Shown here piece by piece: positions 1-7,383 of a DNA stretch of 47,399 bases. Source of the stretch: a virus; IMG/VR virus record IMGVR_UViG_3300023082_000003, positions 1 through 47,399 of that record; one strand, given 5' to 3'. The notes under the pieces were generated by a model. That model worked only from the letters and a program-made list of their open reading frames with translations, had not been told where the DNA came from and searched no databases. The first letter of the stretch is position 1. Every line of letters begins with the position of its first letter. The position numbers were made by a program, and so were the translations under genes.

Positions 1-127
1 GGCATATCGGCCTCAGAACGTGAAGGTGACAGGAATGTGGGTCATCGGCTTGATGATCGGGTAGTCGTAATGGATGAAGTAGCCGCCGGCGTCGTTCGCG
101 TGGTCGACGCCTGACTTCTTGTCGGGC
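1..127. repeat. Terminal direct repeat, left copy (contig overlap)
   Basis: Bases 1-127 are identical to 47273-47399. The repeat holds the start codon of the portal gene (minus strand, ATG at 5) and the last codons of the large terminase gene (stop at 13). The unit length is 127 and it falls inside coding sequence, which is what an assembler leaves when it closes a circle with a 127-base word. I infer a circular or circularly permuted genome of 47,272 bp. A real short terminal redundancy is less likely, because 127 is a common maximum k-mer. Confidence 0.93.
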
Positions 128-1314
128 TCACCATTGGGCGCCCACACCTGCTGCTCCAGGCCGTCCGCATAAGTCGGGCAGCGCAGCGGATTGACCAGGT
201 AGCGTCTGTCGCCGTTGGCGTTGCAGAACATGGCGTTCATGGCGTTGATCCGGTCCTTCACCGGCGGGTTTGCATCTGGCGCGATTACGCTGAACCCGGC
301 CTGGCGAAGGATGGCGATGTCCGTCTCACTTGCGTTGACAGACTTGCGTGACCCACCTGATGCGTCCGGGTAGATCCTGATCTCGCAGGTCTTCTCGTAG
401 TCCTTGCCGGTGTAGCGCCAGTAGCGTTCCTTGATGCGCCGAATCATGTCAGGCGTGTCGAACCCATCAATCAGTTCATCAACCGCCCTCGGCATGCCGT
501 CGGCGCGCTTGACGTGCGTGATCGCCGCCATCTTGCCGACGTTGAAGTCCATGCCGATGAACAGCGGCTCGCCGGGCTCCACAGTGTCGAAGCACTGGTT
601 CAGTTTGCGGTCGTAGGCGTGGTAGATCGACCCAGCATTCAGGTTGACGAACTGACCATTGAGGTAAGCGAGGATTAACTGAGGCGGGTATGACTCCATC
701 AGCGATGGGATGTAGTCGGGCGGCAGATTCAGCTCATTGTCGAAGGTGCTGGCCTGGACAAGGCCATACATCCCCTGCATGCCCGGCTTCTCGCGGAGCT
801 GCTTCACAAACTGCTGGTAGACGAACTTGAAACCCTCGGGCGTCGTTGTGACGTCCACGCCATTCTTCAGCCCTGGCGCGTTGTATCGCATCCGCGCGAT
901 GATCTTGCGCCAAGCGTGCTCAGCCTTAAGCGCGGGCAAGACATCCAGCTCATCCACCAACGCGTGACCAATCTTGAACCCCACGATGGTCTGCGGCTTC
1001 TCCATCGAGCGACAGATCGTCGTGCTGCGGTACTGGCCGCCACTGTAGAACTCGACCTCTTTGTCGCTCTCCTTCGTCTTGACCTTCAGCCCCCAGTCAA
1101 ACGCCACCTCTTCAATCGTTGGGAAGAAGATATCGCGGATCTGCGGATAGGTTGGAGCGAAGTAACCGGAGTTGATGCGCGGCCACTCCCAGACGTGCTT
1201 GCAAATCCCTGCGCAACCAACCCACGTCTTGCCCGAGCCGAACCCGGCAACAAAGCCGCGGAACTTGTGCTCCATCTGGAGAAACCGCGCCTGCGGGACG
1301 TTAAGCGTCGGCAT
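13..1314 (-). CDS. terL: Terminase large subunit (TerL)
   Basis: This is the packaging motor: an ATPase that drives DNA into the prohead, with a nuclease domain that cuts the concatemer. The 433-residue protein shows a Walker A-type P-loop (GFGSGKT) near residue 25. The C-terminal half has the acidic patches expected of the RNase H-like nuclease, including FIGMDFN near residue 255 and IYPDASGG near 320. I chose ATG at 1314 because a GAGG ribosome site precedes it and the product then starts MPTLNVPQ; a 449-residue upstream extension has no such support. It overlaps the terS stop by 14 bases. Across the circle junction the next gene is the portal. Length and gene order fit a siphovirus terminase. 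Confidence 0.95.
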   Translation of the reverse strand: MPTLNVPQARFLQMEHKFRGFVAGFGSGKTWVGCAGICKHVWEWPRINSGYFAPTYPQIRDIFFPTIEEVAFDWGLKVKTKESDKEVEFYSGGQYRSTTICRSMEKPQTIVGFKIGHALVDELDVLPALKAEHAWRKIIARMRYNAPGLKNGVDVTTTPEGFKFVYQQFVKQLREKPGMQGMYGLVQASTFDNELNLPPDYIPSLMESYPPQLILAYLNGQFVNLNAGSIYHAYDRKLNQCFDTVEPGEPLFIGMDFNVGKMAAITHVKRADGMPRAVDELIDGFDTPDMIRRIKERYWRYTGKDYEKTCEIRIYPDASGGSRKSVNASETDIAILRQAGFSVIAPDANPPVKDRINAMNAMFCNANGDRRYLVNPLRCPTYADGLEQQVWAPNGEPDKKSGVDHANDAGGYFIHYDYPIIKPMTHIPVTFTF

Positions 1315-1762
1315 CCGGCTTCCTCGCGTCCACCACGTCGACCTGCACTCGGATCGGCACAACGTTGTCGTGAGGGTTCTCGTTCTTGGTCTGGCGATTA
1401 ACGTATACGTCGCCGACCTCTTTGGCGGCCTGCTCTAACAGCTGGGCAGTCAACGCCAAGTTCTTCATGTTCTCTGCCCTCTCAGCCATCCGACCAAGCG
1501 CACGGAGGCGATAGGCTCTGTTGGCGATCGGGATGTCTGCTGTCTCTTCGCGGAATCGCTTTCGGGTGTCCTCGAACAGGGCTACCCAGCGCTTAGCAAG
1601 ACCCCGACCTGAATACTTGGTGGGGTCGTGAGTTTCAGCTTGCTGGCGGGTCAATGTGATGCTGAATTCTTTCTGGACGGCCTCTACCACTTGTGATGGC
1701 GTGTCGAAGCACGCCAAGGCCTGAACGATAAAGGCCTTCACGTCGTTGCTGAGGGCTGCCAT
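1301..1762 (-). CDS. terS: Terminase small subunit, DUF2280-like
   Basis: This 153-residue protein sits directly upstream of terL and overlaps it. The N-terminal part (AALSNDVKAFIVQALACF, then a TPSQVVEAVQ segment) reads as the helix-turn-helix region of the DUF2280 family, which I recognise as a small-terminase-type protein of Pseudomonas phages. The middle is helical and charged (ANRAYRLRALGRMAERAENM), as in the oligomerisation domain of TerS. Expected role: recognise the packaging start site and recruit TerL. No clear cos or pac sequence is visible next to it. The ribosome site is weak. Confidence 0.85.
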   Translation of the reverse strand: MAALSNDVKAFIVQALACFDTPSQVVEAVQKEFSITLTRQQAETHDPTKYSGRGLAKRWVALFEDTRKRFREETADIPIANRAYRLRALGRMAERAENMKNLALTAQLLEQAAKEVGDVYVNRQTKNENPHDNVVPIRVQVDVVDARKPDADA

Positions 1763-1793
1763 AGGCTTTCATCCGTCCAGAGCCTGTCCAGAA

Positions 1794-2417
1794 TCACGCC
1801 ATCTTGAGCAGACAGGTTCCGCAGGCCCTCGAAATGTTTAGTTTGCCCACCTCGGCGGGTTTGTTTGCTGCATCCACCAACGCTTGAACGTCAGGGCTCG
1901 CGCCATAGCGGCGAACCACTCCGACGAACTCTTCTACGTCGTGACCGCGCAGCGTCAGGCTCGGTAGTCCTTCCTGGGTGAACTTGGGCGCGCCATACGC
2001 ATCGAGCTTCTGAGCGATGTGGTAAAGCTCATGCTCCACCAGTGCGCAGAAGTCAGCGTCACTGCAATCTGCGCAGTAATCGGCAGCCAGGGTGATGAGG
2101 AAGGTTGGCACTTCGCCGAACCAGTCGAGCATCTGTTGCTCTTGCCGTGCCTTCTGCCAGCCCCCTGCGCGGAAGGCCACCTGCTCGGCTTGACCCAACA
2201 CAGTCCGGCCCTGCTTCTCGAATGCAGCTGAGGCCCACAGAATGCGAATGGGTGCATCAATCAGGTGAGCATGGTCAGGGTTATGGATGCTGCCTGTGTC
2301 GGAGATGATGTGACCGGTGATCCATTCCCACACATCGGGCGCAGGTGTGAGTCGGATGCCAAGCATTGATAGATCCGACAGCTCAAGCAATGATGCCGGA
2401 GGTGTTGGCCTGTCCAT
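1794..2417 (-). CDS. Putative phage metallopeptidase (HExxH)
   Basis: The 207-residue protein carries an HExxH zinc-protease motif (VEHELYHIAQK, near residue 130) flanked by a Cys/Asp-rich segment (DYCADCSDADFC) and a conserved-looking GHDVEEFVGVVRRYG segment after it. This is the pattern of the putative phage metallopeptidase family found near terminase genes. The start ATG has a GGAG site 6 bases upstream. The substrate is unknown; roles in virion maturation or host-protein cleavage are both possible. No signal peptide is seen, so it is probably cytoplasmic or packaged. The zinc motif is visible; the function is inferred. Confidence 0.75.
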   Translation of the reverse strand: MDRPTPPASLLELSDLSMLGIRLTPAPDVWEWITGHIISDTGSIHNPDHAHLIDAPIRILWASAAFEKQGRTVLGQAEQVAFRAGGWQKARQEQQMLDWFGEVPTFLITLAADYCADCSDADFCALVEHELYHIAQKLDAYGAPKFTQEGLPSLTLRGHDVEEFVGVVRRYGASPDVQALVDAANKPAEVGKLNISRACGTCLLKMA

Positions 2418-2426
2418 GATTTACTC

Positions 2427-2463
2427 CGCGCCACGAAACGGGCGCATCTGTTTTCGTGGCGCG
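2427..2463. repeat. 12-bp-arm inverted repeat, CGCGCCACGAAA family
   Basis: A perfect 12-bp inverted repeat (CGCGCCACGAAA at 2427-2438 and its complement at 2452-2463, 13-base loop) spans the gap between the metallopeptidase start and the next gene's stop. The left arm abuts the metallopeptidase ribosome site (GGAG). There is no T-run, so it does not look like an intrinsic terminator. The same word recurs near 9626-9661 and 18592-18632. Confidence 0.75.
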
Positions 2464-2802
2464 CTACTGGTTGGCTTTTTCGAGGACTTCGCCGGCTTTA
2501 TCCGCCGCCTTGTCCGCCTTGTCCGCCGCCTTGCTCACACTGTCAGCAGCGGCTTCAACTTTGCCTGCCGCTTCCTTGGTGCTGTCAGCGAGCTTGGTCA
2601 GGCGAAGGTCGCGCTGCTTGAGCGCTTCGTCATACGCCGTCCGAACCTGTGTGACCTGATTGCTGTACCAGCTGGCAAGCGACCACTGTGAGGCGCCGAA
2701 GCCGAGAGAAAAGGATCCGGCAACGATCAACAGCGCGATGACCCATACCTCCACCCGGCGCCACCAGCGTCGAGCAATAAATTCCACTGCACATCTGTCC
2801 AT
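2464..2802 (-). CDS. Membrane protein, one TM helix and Ala-rich tail
   Basis: This 112-residue protein has a basic N-terminus (ARRWWRRVE), one strong hydrophobic helix (residues ~20-38, VIALLIVAGSFSLGFGAS) and then a long charged helix ending in short repeats of the type KAADKADKAADKAGEV. The architecture (inner-membrane anchor plus periplasmic coiled coil) resembles i-spanins or holin accessory proteins, but the phage's convincing spanin pair is at 27460-27960. It starts one base inside the stop of the upstream membrane protein gene (TGATG), so the two are translationally coupled. Possible holin or lysis accessory; the function is unproven. Confidence 0.7.
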   Translation of the reverse strand: MDRCAVEFIARRWWRRVEVWVIALLIVAGSFSLGFGASQWSLASWYSNQVTQVRTAYDEALKQRDLRLTKLADSTKEAAGKVEAAADSVSKAADKADKAADKAGEVLEKANQ

Positions 2803-3170
2803 CAGGCTGCTCCTCCAAGCGTGGACAGCCGCGCGATCTCCGCGCTCTGGCTTGCCACCTTATCTGTGAGTTGTGCGACCTGGCTGGTGAGGGCCTCGAT
2901 CTTGCCCTCCATACGGCCTACTGCGGCTGCGAGTTCGTTGCGTTCTTTGGCGAACTGATCCGCTCGGGCGTCCGACTCTTTTCGAGCAGCCCGCTCCGAG
3001 TCGAGTAATTCATTCAGACGGCGGACGGTGCCGATGTCGGCGTTGTCCATGGCTCTGTCTGCGGCGTCCTTGGACAAGAACTTGCGAAGCCACAGGAAGC
3101 CACCCAGCAAAACGGTGCCCGTGCCGCCCAGCCAGGTAGCTGTGCCTGGGCCGAGGTCGGTTGGGTCCAT
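2802..3170 (-). CDS. Holin-like membrane protein with coiled coil
   Basis: The 122-residue product has one hydrophobic segment near the N-terminus (residues ~13-30, TWLGGTGTVLLGGFLWL) followed by a basic stretch and a long coiled coil (ARKESDARADQFAKERN, then regular heptads to the C-terminus). A GGAG site lies 5 bases before the ATG. It is coupled to the next membrane protein gene by a TGATG overlap. Pseudomonas siphovirus proteins of this size and place are sometimes annotated as holins. A single TM with a large soluble tail is not a classic holin topology, so I call it holin-like only. Confidence 0.65.
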   Translation of the reverse strand: MDPTDLGPGTATWLGGTGTVLLGGFLWLRKFLSKDAADRAMDNADIGTVRRLNELLDSERAARKESDARADQFAKERNELAAAVGRMEGKIEALTSQVAQLTDKVASQSAEIARLSTLGGAA

Positions 3171-3291
3171 TTCTACTCCGGGTACTAATGAGGCCCTCGC
3201 TGAACATGACGATCAGAGGTTCCGAGGGATTGGGGAAAGTTGCACATCCGGGAAAGCATCCAATGTAGGTAGCGGCTTTCCTCGGCGGTAC

Positions 3292-3321
3292 AAAAAAGCC
3301 CGCAGCATGTACGGGCTTTTT
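3292..3321 (-). terminator. Bidirectional intrinsic terminator
   Basis: The stem GCCCG / CGGGC with loop cagcatgta is flanked by A6 on one side and T5 on the other, so it can stop transcripts from either direction. It lies after the small secreted-protein gene (3341-3628) and before the holin-like gene, inside the presumed late transcript. Confidence 0.8.
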
Positions 3322-3340
3322 CAGTAACTTCCAGGCGTAT

Positions 3341-3628
3341 TCAGCAGGGTTTGAGGCCGACACCATCAGGCGCCGGCTTGGCCGAGGCCATCACGAAGTG
3401 GTTGCTGGATGCTCGCAGGTTGGATGCCAAGCTCTTGTCAGTGGCCTGACTACCCGTTCGCCACATGGCGAGAGTGAGCTCCAGACGCTTGACGCCGACG
3501 CTTGGCAGTTCGGCCAGCATCTGCACGGAGCGGAAGGCATACGACACAGGCTGAGCCAGTGCAGTCAGGGAGAAGCAGGACAGGCATGCGGCAAGCGCAA
3601 AGCCCAGATACATGGTGAGTTTCCGCAT
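3341..3628 (-). CDS. Small exported protein with signal peptide
   Basis: The 95-residue protein begins with a clear export signal: basic MRK, hydrophobic core YLGFALAACLSCFSLT and the site ALA|QP at residues 23-27. An alternative reading is a lipobox (LAAC, Cys15), but the hydrophobic core continues past it, so signal peptidase I cleavage seems likelier. The mature part is about 70 residues with no motif I recognise. The gene is isolated by terminators on both sides (3292-3321 and 3664-3692). It is the first gene after the Q-position gene, a place often used for lysis or host-envelope functions. Confidence 0.6.
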   Translation of the reverse strand: MRKLTMYLGFALAACLSCFSLTALAQPVSYAFRSVQMLAELPSVGVKRLELTLAMWRTGSQATDKSLASNLRASSNHFVMASAKPAPDGVGLKPC

Positions 3629-3663
3629 ACGGCATTCCTCTCAGGTTGGTTTTTCTCACGACA

Positions 3664-3692
3664 TAAAAAAGCCCCGCACTTGGCGAGGCTTC
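3664..3692 (-). terminator. Intrinsic terminator after the Q-position gene
   Basis: On the minus strand a GCCTCGC / GCGGGGC stem (one mismatch) with a caagt loop is followed by six Ts. It sits about 65 bases past the stop of gene 3758-4339. That is where lambda-like phages place the terminator that Q must overcome (tR'). Confidence 0.75.
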
Positions 3693-3757
3693 CGGAGCAA
3701 GTTGCCGTAGGCAAATTACTCAATGTGGCAAAATGATGCCCTCAGCCGCACGGGAAG

Positions 3758-4339
3758 TCAAGCAGCTTGATTCATCTGGTAAATCACCGCCCCGACTGGG
3801 CTCAGCGCCATCCGATCAAGGTCCTCACAGCAGTCGAATGTGAGGCGAATCATCCCCTCCCAATCACGCTCCCAATTGCAGGATTCAAGACGGCAACCGT
3901 ACTCAGCCCACAACCAGCTGCGAAACCCTTCCGGCTTGATCAGCGGGTCATCATTCGCCGACTGTCCGCCTTGGTGCATGTAGCGATACCGACGCATGAC
4001 GCCTTTCACCACGTACTCCAGCTTCTCGCGCTTGGCCGCGGTCATCCGTTTGGACTTCGAAACCACCATCCCGAATACGACCTCCTCCGCAGCTTCGCGG
4101 ACATCATCGTCCTGATTGGCTGCATACATGTATTCACCGAAGACGCGGACCTGCGGGTGAAGCTTGGCGATCGCCGACTGGATGTGACCGGCCAGCGCGC
4201 TGTGCATGGCGCGGTTCGCCGTTGGCCCGCGCTCCGTGCTCTGGACCACAACACCGAGCTGAACTACGTCCGAGGTTTGCCCGGGCGCCGGGATGTAGGT
4301 GCAGTCATGCCATGCCTGCCGTGCTGAGTGAATTTTCAT
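3758..4339 (-). CDS. Last gene of early operon; Q-position protein
   Basis: The 193-residue protein starts by ATGA overlap with the ninG stop. It contains a Lys/Arg-rich stretch (VVSKSKRMTAAKREKLEYVV, residues ~91-110), an RYRYMHQGG segment and a Cys/Trp-rich C-terminal part (YGCRLESCNWERDWEG, then DCCEDLDRM). I do not recognise a named domain. Its place (last after ninB and ninG, followed at once by a strong terminator and then late genes) is that of the late antiterminator Q. Q proteins also have basic patches and a zinc-binding region. The Q assignment is by context only; it could equally be another nin-type protein. Confidence 0.6.
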   Translation of the reverse strand: MKIHSARQAWHDCTYIPAPGQTSDVVQLGVVVQSTERGPTANRAMHSALAGHIQSAIAKLHPQVRVFGEYMYAANQDDDVREAAEEVVFGMVVSKSKRMTAAKREKLEYVVKGVMRRYRYMHQGGQSANDDPLIKPEGFRSWLWAEYGCRLESCNWERDWEGMIRLTFDCCEDLDRMALSPVGAVIYQMNQAA

Positions 4340-4932
4340 GCCTGCGCCCTCTTCAATTCTCTGGTCAGTTCCCGGTAGTGCGCGGTCAGCGCTTTCAGGT
4401 CGTCGATCGTGTATTTCTTCGGTTCGTGCGGGCCTTCCAGCCAGGCAACCTTCTCTGCCCCGATGCGCTGCACAAGGCTGATGCGGTAGTTCACGATGTC
4501 GCCGGACTTGTGGGTGTTACATGGCGAGCACTGCAGGTGGCAGTTCAGCGGCTCGAATCGCAGCTCAGGAGCGCTCGCTACCGTCCGATAGTGGCCGGCG
4601 TCGTTCTTACCCTGGTGGAAGCGACCGCAGCTTATGCACGGCTGCCCAGCGTCGCGGGCGCGCACCCAGGAGTTGAAAGCGATCTGCGTGTCCTTCATGT
4701 GATCCGAGCGGCTTTTCAGCTTCTCCTTGCGGACCTTGATTTCCTTGCGCTCGGCCTGGGCCAGTGACTTGCGTGCCTTGTCCTGATTCGCCGGAGCGAT
4801 GGCAAGGCCGCACGCCCAGCCGCACACCTTCTGTCCCAGCTTGGCCGGGACGAACTTGGTGGCGCACTCTGGGTTGGCGCACGTCTTTTCCTTGCGTGCC
4901 GGCGGCGACTTCACAGCTGCCCGGGCGATCAC
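4336..4932 (-). CDS. ninG: NinG (Rap-like recombination protein)
   Basis: The 198-residue protein has the NinG layout: an N-terminal zinc module (CANPECATKF, then VCGWACG), a basic coiled helix (residues ~55-75), and an HNH-like core with CISCGRFHQG, DAGHYR and CHLQCSPCN followed by HKSGD. In lambda, NinG/Rap assists Red-mediated recombination by binding branched DNA. The start is GTG at 4932 and overlaps the stop of the 32-residue microprotein gene upstream (GTGA). Its own stop overlaps the next start (ATGA), so it lies in a coupled nin-like string. Confidence 0.9.
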   Translation of the reverse strand: MIARAAVKSPPARKEKTCANPECATKFVPAKLGQKVCGWACGLAIAPANQDKARKSLAQAERKEIKVRKEKLKSRSDHMKDTQIAFNSWVRARDAGQPCISCGRFHQGKNDAGHYRTVASAPELRFEPLNCHLQCSPCNTHKSGDIVNYRISLVQRIGAEKVAWLEGPHEPKKYTIDDLKALTAHYRELTRELKRAQA

Positions 4933-5027
4933 AGGCCACCTCCGAATTGATGCGCGTCCGGATTCGAGCGGTAGCCGTGCTCGAGCAGAATCGCTGCGAG
5001 CCTTAAGAGGGCCTTAATGGTCTTCAT
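4929..5027 (-). CDS. 32-residue coupled microprotein
   Basis: ATG at 5027 lies inside the ninB stop (ATGA), and the TGA stop lies inside the ninG start codon (GTGA). The 32-residue product has a basic amphipathic N-terminal half (MKTIKALLRLAAILLEHGY) and a polar tail. Exact four-base overlaps at both ends, in an operon where every junction is like this, argue that it is translated. I recognise no domain. Confidence 0.65.
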   Translation of the reverse strand: MKTIKALLRLAAILLEHGYRSNPDAHQFGGGL

Positions 5028-5494
5028 GCGGCCACCTCGCCCAGCAGGTCGCTGAAGTACACGCCTTTACCGCTGAAGTCCGCCACGATGCGATCCGTGT
5101 AGGCGATCCCCTGGGCGCGATTGAACAGACTGGTCACCGGGAACCCATCTGGCCCGAGCAGCTTGCAGTCGCCCATCAGGTCGAACTTCTCCTCATAGCT
5201 GAGGTGCTTGGTGGTTCGGTGCCATGCTGCGCGGTAGTCCTCGTCCTCGTTGATGAGGATCTGGACGCCGTGATGAAGCTTGCAGTACTTGCGCGCGTCG
5301 CTGGCGTCGCCGATCTGCGTCATTTCCGCGATGCGCTTGTAGAAGGCGAACCACAGGGCGTTCTGATCCAGCGTGCGGTCCTTGCCCGGGCGCAGCGACA
5401 CCACGACAAAGCGCTTGTCGCGGTACATTGCCGTCATGCGGGTGATTGCCTCGGTGAGTTTGGCCTGGCAGTTGATCGAGATCTTGTCAGTCAT
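5024..5494 (-). CDS. ninB: NinB-like recombination protein
   Basis: The 156-residue protein contains the signature KDRTLDQNALWFAFYKRIAE (residues ~38-57), which matches the RxLDQN-x-LW segment of NinB/Orf proteins. The rest (YCKLHHGVQIL, SLFNRAQGIAYTDRI) is consistent with that fold but divergent. In lambda, NinB (Orf) binds SSB and single-stranded DNA and replaces RecFOR in recombination. NinG two genes downstream supports the assignment. The ATG overlaps the stop of a 29-residue microprotein gene. Confidence 0.8.
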   Translation of the reverse strand: MTDKISINCQAKLTEAITRMTAMYRDKRFVVVSLRPGKDRTLDQNALWFAFYKRIAEMTQIGDASDARKYCKLHHGVQILINEDEDYRAAWHRTTKHLSYEEKFDLMGDCKLLGPDGFPVTSLFNRAQGIAYTDRIVADFSGKGVYFSDLLGEVAA

Positions 5495-5580
5495 CGCGCA
5501 CCCCCAAACCAGTACGTCTCACGGCCGTCGGAATGAACCTTTGAGCTATTCAGCAGGGTTTTGAGTTGGGACCAGGTCAT
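5491..5580 (-). CDS. 29-residue coupled microprotein
   Basis: ATG at 5580 overlaps the stop of the 224-residue coiled-coil gene (ATGA), and its stop overlaps the ninB start (ATGA). The 29-residue product begins MTWSQLKTLLNSSKVH and ends in an aromatic, basic tail (YWFGGAR). I recognise no domain. The double four-base overlap is the main evidence that it is a real gene. Confidence 0.6.
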   Translation of the reverse strand: MTWSQLKTLLNSSKVHSDGRETYWFGGAR

Positions 5581-6251
5581 GGCTGCTGCTCCTGCGCCAT
5601 TGCAGCGTCGATGGTCTGATCCAAATCTTCGGCGCCACTTACTCGCTCTTCCGAAACAGATCCGAACTTGTCGGTGATGGTGGAAGTGCCAGCCATCCAC
5701 TCGCAGTTTTCAACTTGCGTCTGCAGCCAACGATATCGACCGGCGTCCTTCCGAAGCGCGTCGTTTTCCGCCTCGAGCGAGTCTTTCTCGCGGCTGAGCT
5801 TGATAATGTCCTTCCACTGTTTTTTGTAGCGAGGCGCGTACTCGATGACGTCTTCGGCAAGGTCTTCAAGGCGCTCATCCCATGCCTTTTCGTCAGTGTT
5901 GGCTGCCGAGTACTTCAGGTTGTCGAAGACACACGCAACAGCGTCCTCGAAGGTTTCTATCGCACGGAGCCGCACGATCTCATCCGCCTGCGCCTGATTG
6001 TGCGAGGTCAGATCGTCGCAGCGCTTGCGGAGCACGTCAGCGCGGTGCATGCCGAGCTCGGACCAGTGCGCGGTTTCCTGAACCCAATCCGTCTTGTCGC
6101 TGAACTCCTTGTAGGCGGTCTCGAAGCGCTGGAGGCGTTCGACCTCGGCAAGCAGGCCTTGAGCGCAGGCATGGAATTGCATGCGGGAAAGCTCGCTCGA
6201 CATCGCCAGATGCAGCGGCATCCCTATGATTCCTCTGGTTACCTCGCTCAT
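5577..6251 (-). CDS. Coiled-coil early protein (Eaa-like C-terminus)
   Basis: The 224-residue protein is almost entirely helical, with heptad-rich segments at residues ~33-60, 80-100 and 140-165. It ends with the RYRWLQTQVE ... LDQTIDAAMAQ pattern common to many phage early proteins, where a charged helix precedes an AGRYRWLR-type motif. Its function is unknown. Starts and stops overlap the neighbours by four bases on both sides. Confidence 0.75.
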   Translation of the reverse strand: MSEVTRGIIGMPLHLAMSSELSRMQFHACAQGLLAEVERLQRFETAYKEFSDKTDWVQETAHWSELGMHRADVLRKRCDDLTSHNQAQADEIVRLRAIETFEDAVACVFDNLKYSAANTDEKAWDERLEDLAEDVIEYAPRYKKQWKDIIKLSREKDSLEAENDALRKDAGRYRWLQTQVENCEWMAGTSTITDKFGSVSEERVSGAEDLDQTIDAAMAQEQQP

Positions 6252-6487
6252 GCTTTCACCGCCTTACCGAATGCAGTTCGGCAATCAAGGATCGCAGCGC
6301 CCGCAACATCGGAATTCGTGTAGTCGTAGTGGTTCGGCCAATCAATTGCCATCGAAGGGCGTGACGCCTGCCAACCCATCCATGCCGTGTACATCCCGAA
6401 CGACTGATATTCGCCCGATGGCGACTTGCGCGCGCTCAGGCCGAGGTTTTCTTCTGCCCACTTTTCAAACTCTTCACGACTGCTCAT
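6248..6487 (-). CDS. Small phage protein, GWQA family
   Basis: This 79-residue protein has the pattern seen in many phage early operons: an N-terminal FEKWAEE helix, a GEYQSF segment and a Trp-rich TAWMGWQASRP motif, followed by an AILDCRTAFG helix. The family has no settled function. It overlaps both neighbouring genes by ATGA. Confidence 0.75.
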   Translation of the reverse strand: MSSREEFEKWAEENLGLSARKSPSGEYQSFGMYTAWMGWQASRPSMAIDWPNHYDYTNSDVAGAAILDCRTAFGKAVKA

Positions 6488-6603
6488 CGAAAAAGCACTC
6501 CAACTGGCAACGGCTTCACCACCGTCTCAACTCTGTGCCCGGTGCCGACTGCGGCTACCAGGGTGATGGCTGCTATGCAGATCCAGATTCGGGAGGTGGT
6601 CAT
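6484..6603 (-). CDS. 39-residue single-TM microprotein
   Basis: ATG at 6603 lies in the stop of the DUF2591-like gene (ATGA) and its TGA lies in the start of the next gene (ATGA). The product has one hydrophobic helix near the N-terminus (IWICIAAITLVAAVGTG, residues 6-22) and a short basic tail. This looks like a small inner-membrane protein. It is below usual gene-calling limits, but the two exact overlaps support it. Confidence 0.6.
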   Translation of the reverse strand: MTTSRIWICIAAITLVAAVGTGHRVETVVKPLPVGVLFR

Positions 6604-7004
6604 GGCAGGAGCTCCTTTGGCACGCTGACGGTGTCACCGAGTTTGTGGGCGACGATGGCGCGGCAGGCGGCGACGAGATACGTAGGTCCAAACGATCCGT
6701 ACTCGTCGAACTGACGAGATGTGTCTGGCAAACCATCGTCGTTGCAGGGATAGGCGTAGATCGTCCCTTTGCGCTCGAAAGTCAGGTCGATCTGGTACTT
6801 CTCAATCAGCCGGCCGCCGTCTGCCCAGCTTGCAGATGGCTGGAAATTCGATACAAACCAGTTGCTCCACACATCCGCGCCGTCTCGATAACCGCTGCAG
6901 CTGAGGTAGTGCGGGTCGTATCTCACCCCCTCAACCTGCGCGACAGCCCAATCCAGCGCCGCGCCGGTCAGTTCCGCCGTCTCCACTTCTGCGAACTCAG
7001 TCAT
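6600..7004 (-). CDS. DUF2591-like phage protein
   Basis: The 134-residue product starts MTEFAEVETAELTGAALDWA, the typical opening of DUF2591 proteins. It continues with Trp-rich segments (DVWSNWFVSNFQPSASWADG) and ends with ACRAIVAHKLGD, also characteristic. These proteins are common in lambdoid early regions and have no known activity. ATG at 7004 overlaps the previous stop by ATGA; a longer upstream reading of the frame is Arg/Pro/Cys-rich and not protein-like, so I excluded it. Confidence 0.8.
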   Translation of the reverse strand: MTEFAEVETAELTGAALDWAVAQVEGVRYDPHYLSCSGYRDGADVWSNWFVSNFQPSASWADGGRLIEKYQIDLTFERKGTIYAYPCNDDGLPDTSRQFDEYGSFGPTYLVAACRAIVAHKLGDTVSVPKELLP

Positions 7005-7189
7005 ACGCACCCCCGGATCACAGTGACGTTGCTGGCAACCACATGATTGGCCCGCTTCTGCGTACCATCCCGACGCACAAGGCGCGCATCTGCTCCCTTG
7101 GTCAGCCTTACGATGTCTCGGTTGATCTCGACCACCTGGAAGCCTTCGGACTTGAGGGTGTTTACGGTTTGGGTTTGGATGGGGGTCAT
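7001..7189 (-). CDS. Small hypothetical early protein (62 aa)
   Basis: Starting at ATG 7189, one base inside the preceding stop (TGATG), the product reads MTPIQTQTVNTLKSEGFQVV and then a basic, beta-rich segment (IVRLTKGADARLVRRDG). It could be a small nucleic-acid-binding protein, but I see no named motif. It belongs to the coupled string between the replication and nin genes. Confidence 0.65.
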   Translation of the reverse strand: MTPIQTQTVNTLKSEGFQVVEINRDIVRLTKGADARLVRRDGTQKRANHVVASNVTVIRGCV

Positions 7190-7383
7190 CACTTGCGCTC
7201 CTGAACCAATTGGTCGACGCAGGCAACCCAAGCGGATGAGCCCTGCTCCGTTGTCCTTGCGCAGATCTGCGCCAGTGATGGATCAGGGGCGATCAGATAG
7301 CCAAAGCCCACGCACACGGCCAGAAACAGCGACGCGATCAGAGCGCCCTGAATCGCAGGCCAGACATAACGATGTACTGCCAT
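7189..7383 (-). CDS. Small membrane protein (64 aa)
   Basis: The product has one strong hydrophobic segment (residues ~12-30, GALIASLFLAVCVGFGYLIA) and a soluble tail with two cysteines (QICARTTEQ, VACVDQL). ATG at 7383 gives a TGATG overlap with the P-like gene stop; GTG at 7386 is an alternative start. It is probably inserted in the inner membrane. Function unknown. Confidence 0.65.
   Translation of the reverse strand: MAVHRYVWPAIQGALIASLFLAVCVGFGYLIAPDPSLAQICARTTEQGSSAWVACVDQLVQERK

Noticed and set aside
2456-2691. Plus-strand frames over the Ala/Lys repeats
   Set aside because: They are complements of the repetitive GCC/TTG codons in the membrane-protein gene and have no start signals.
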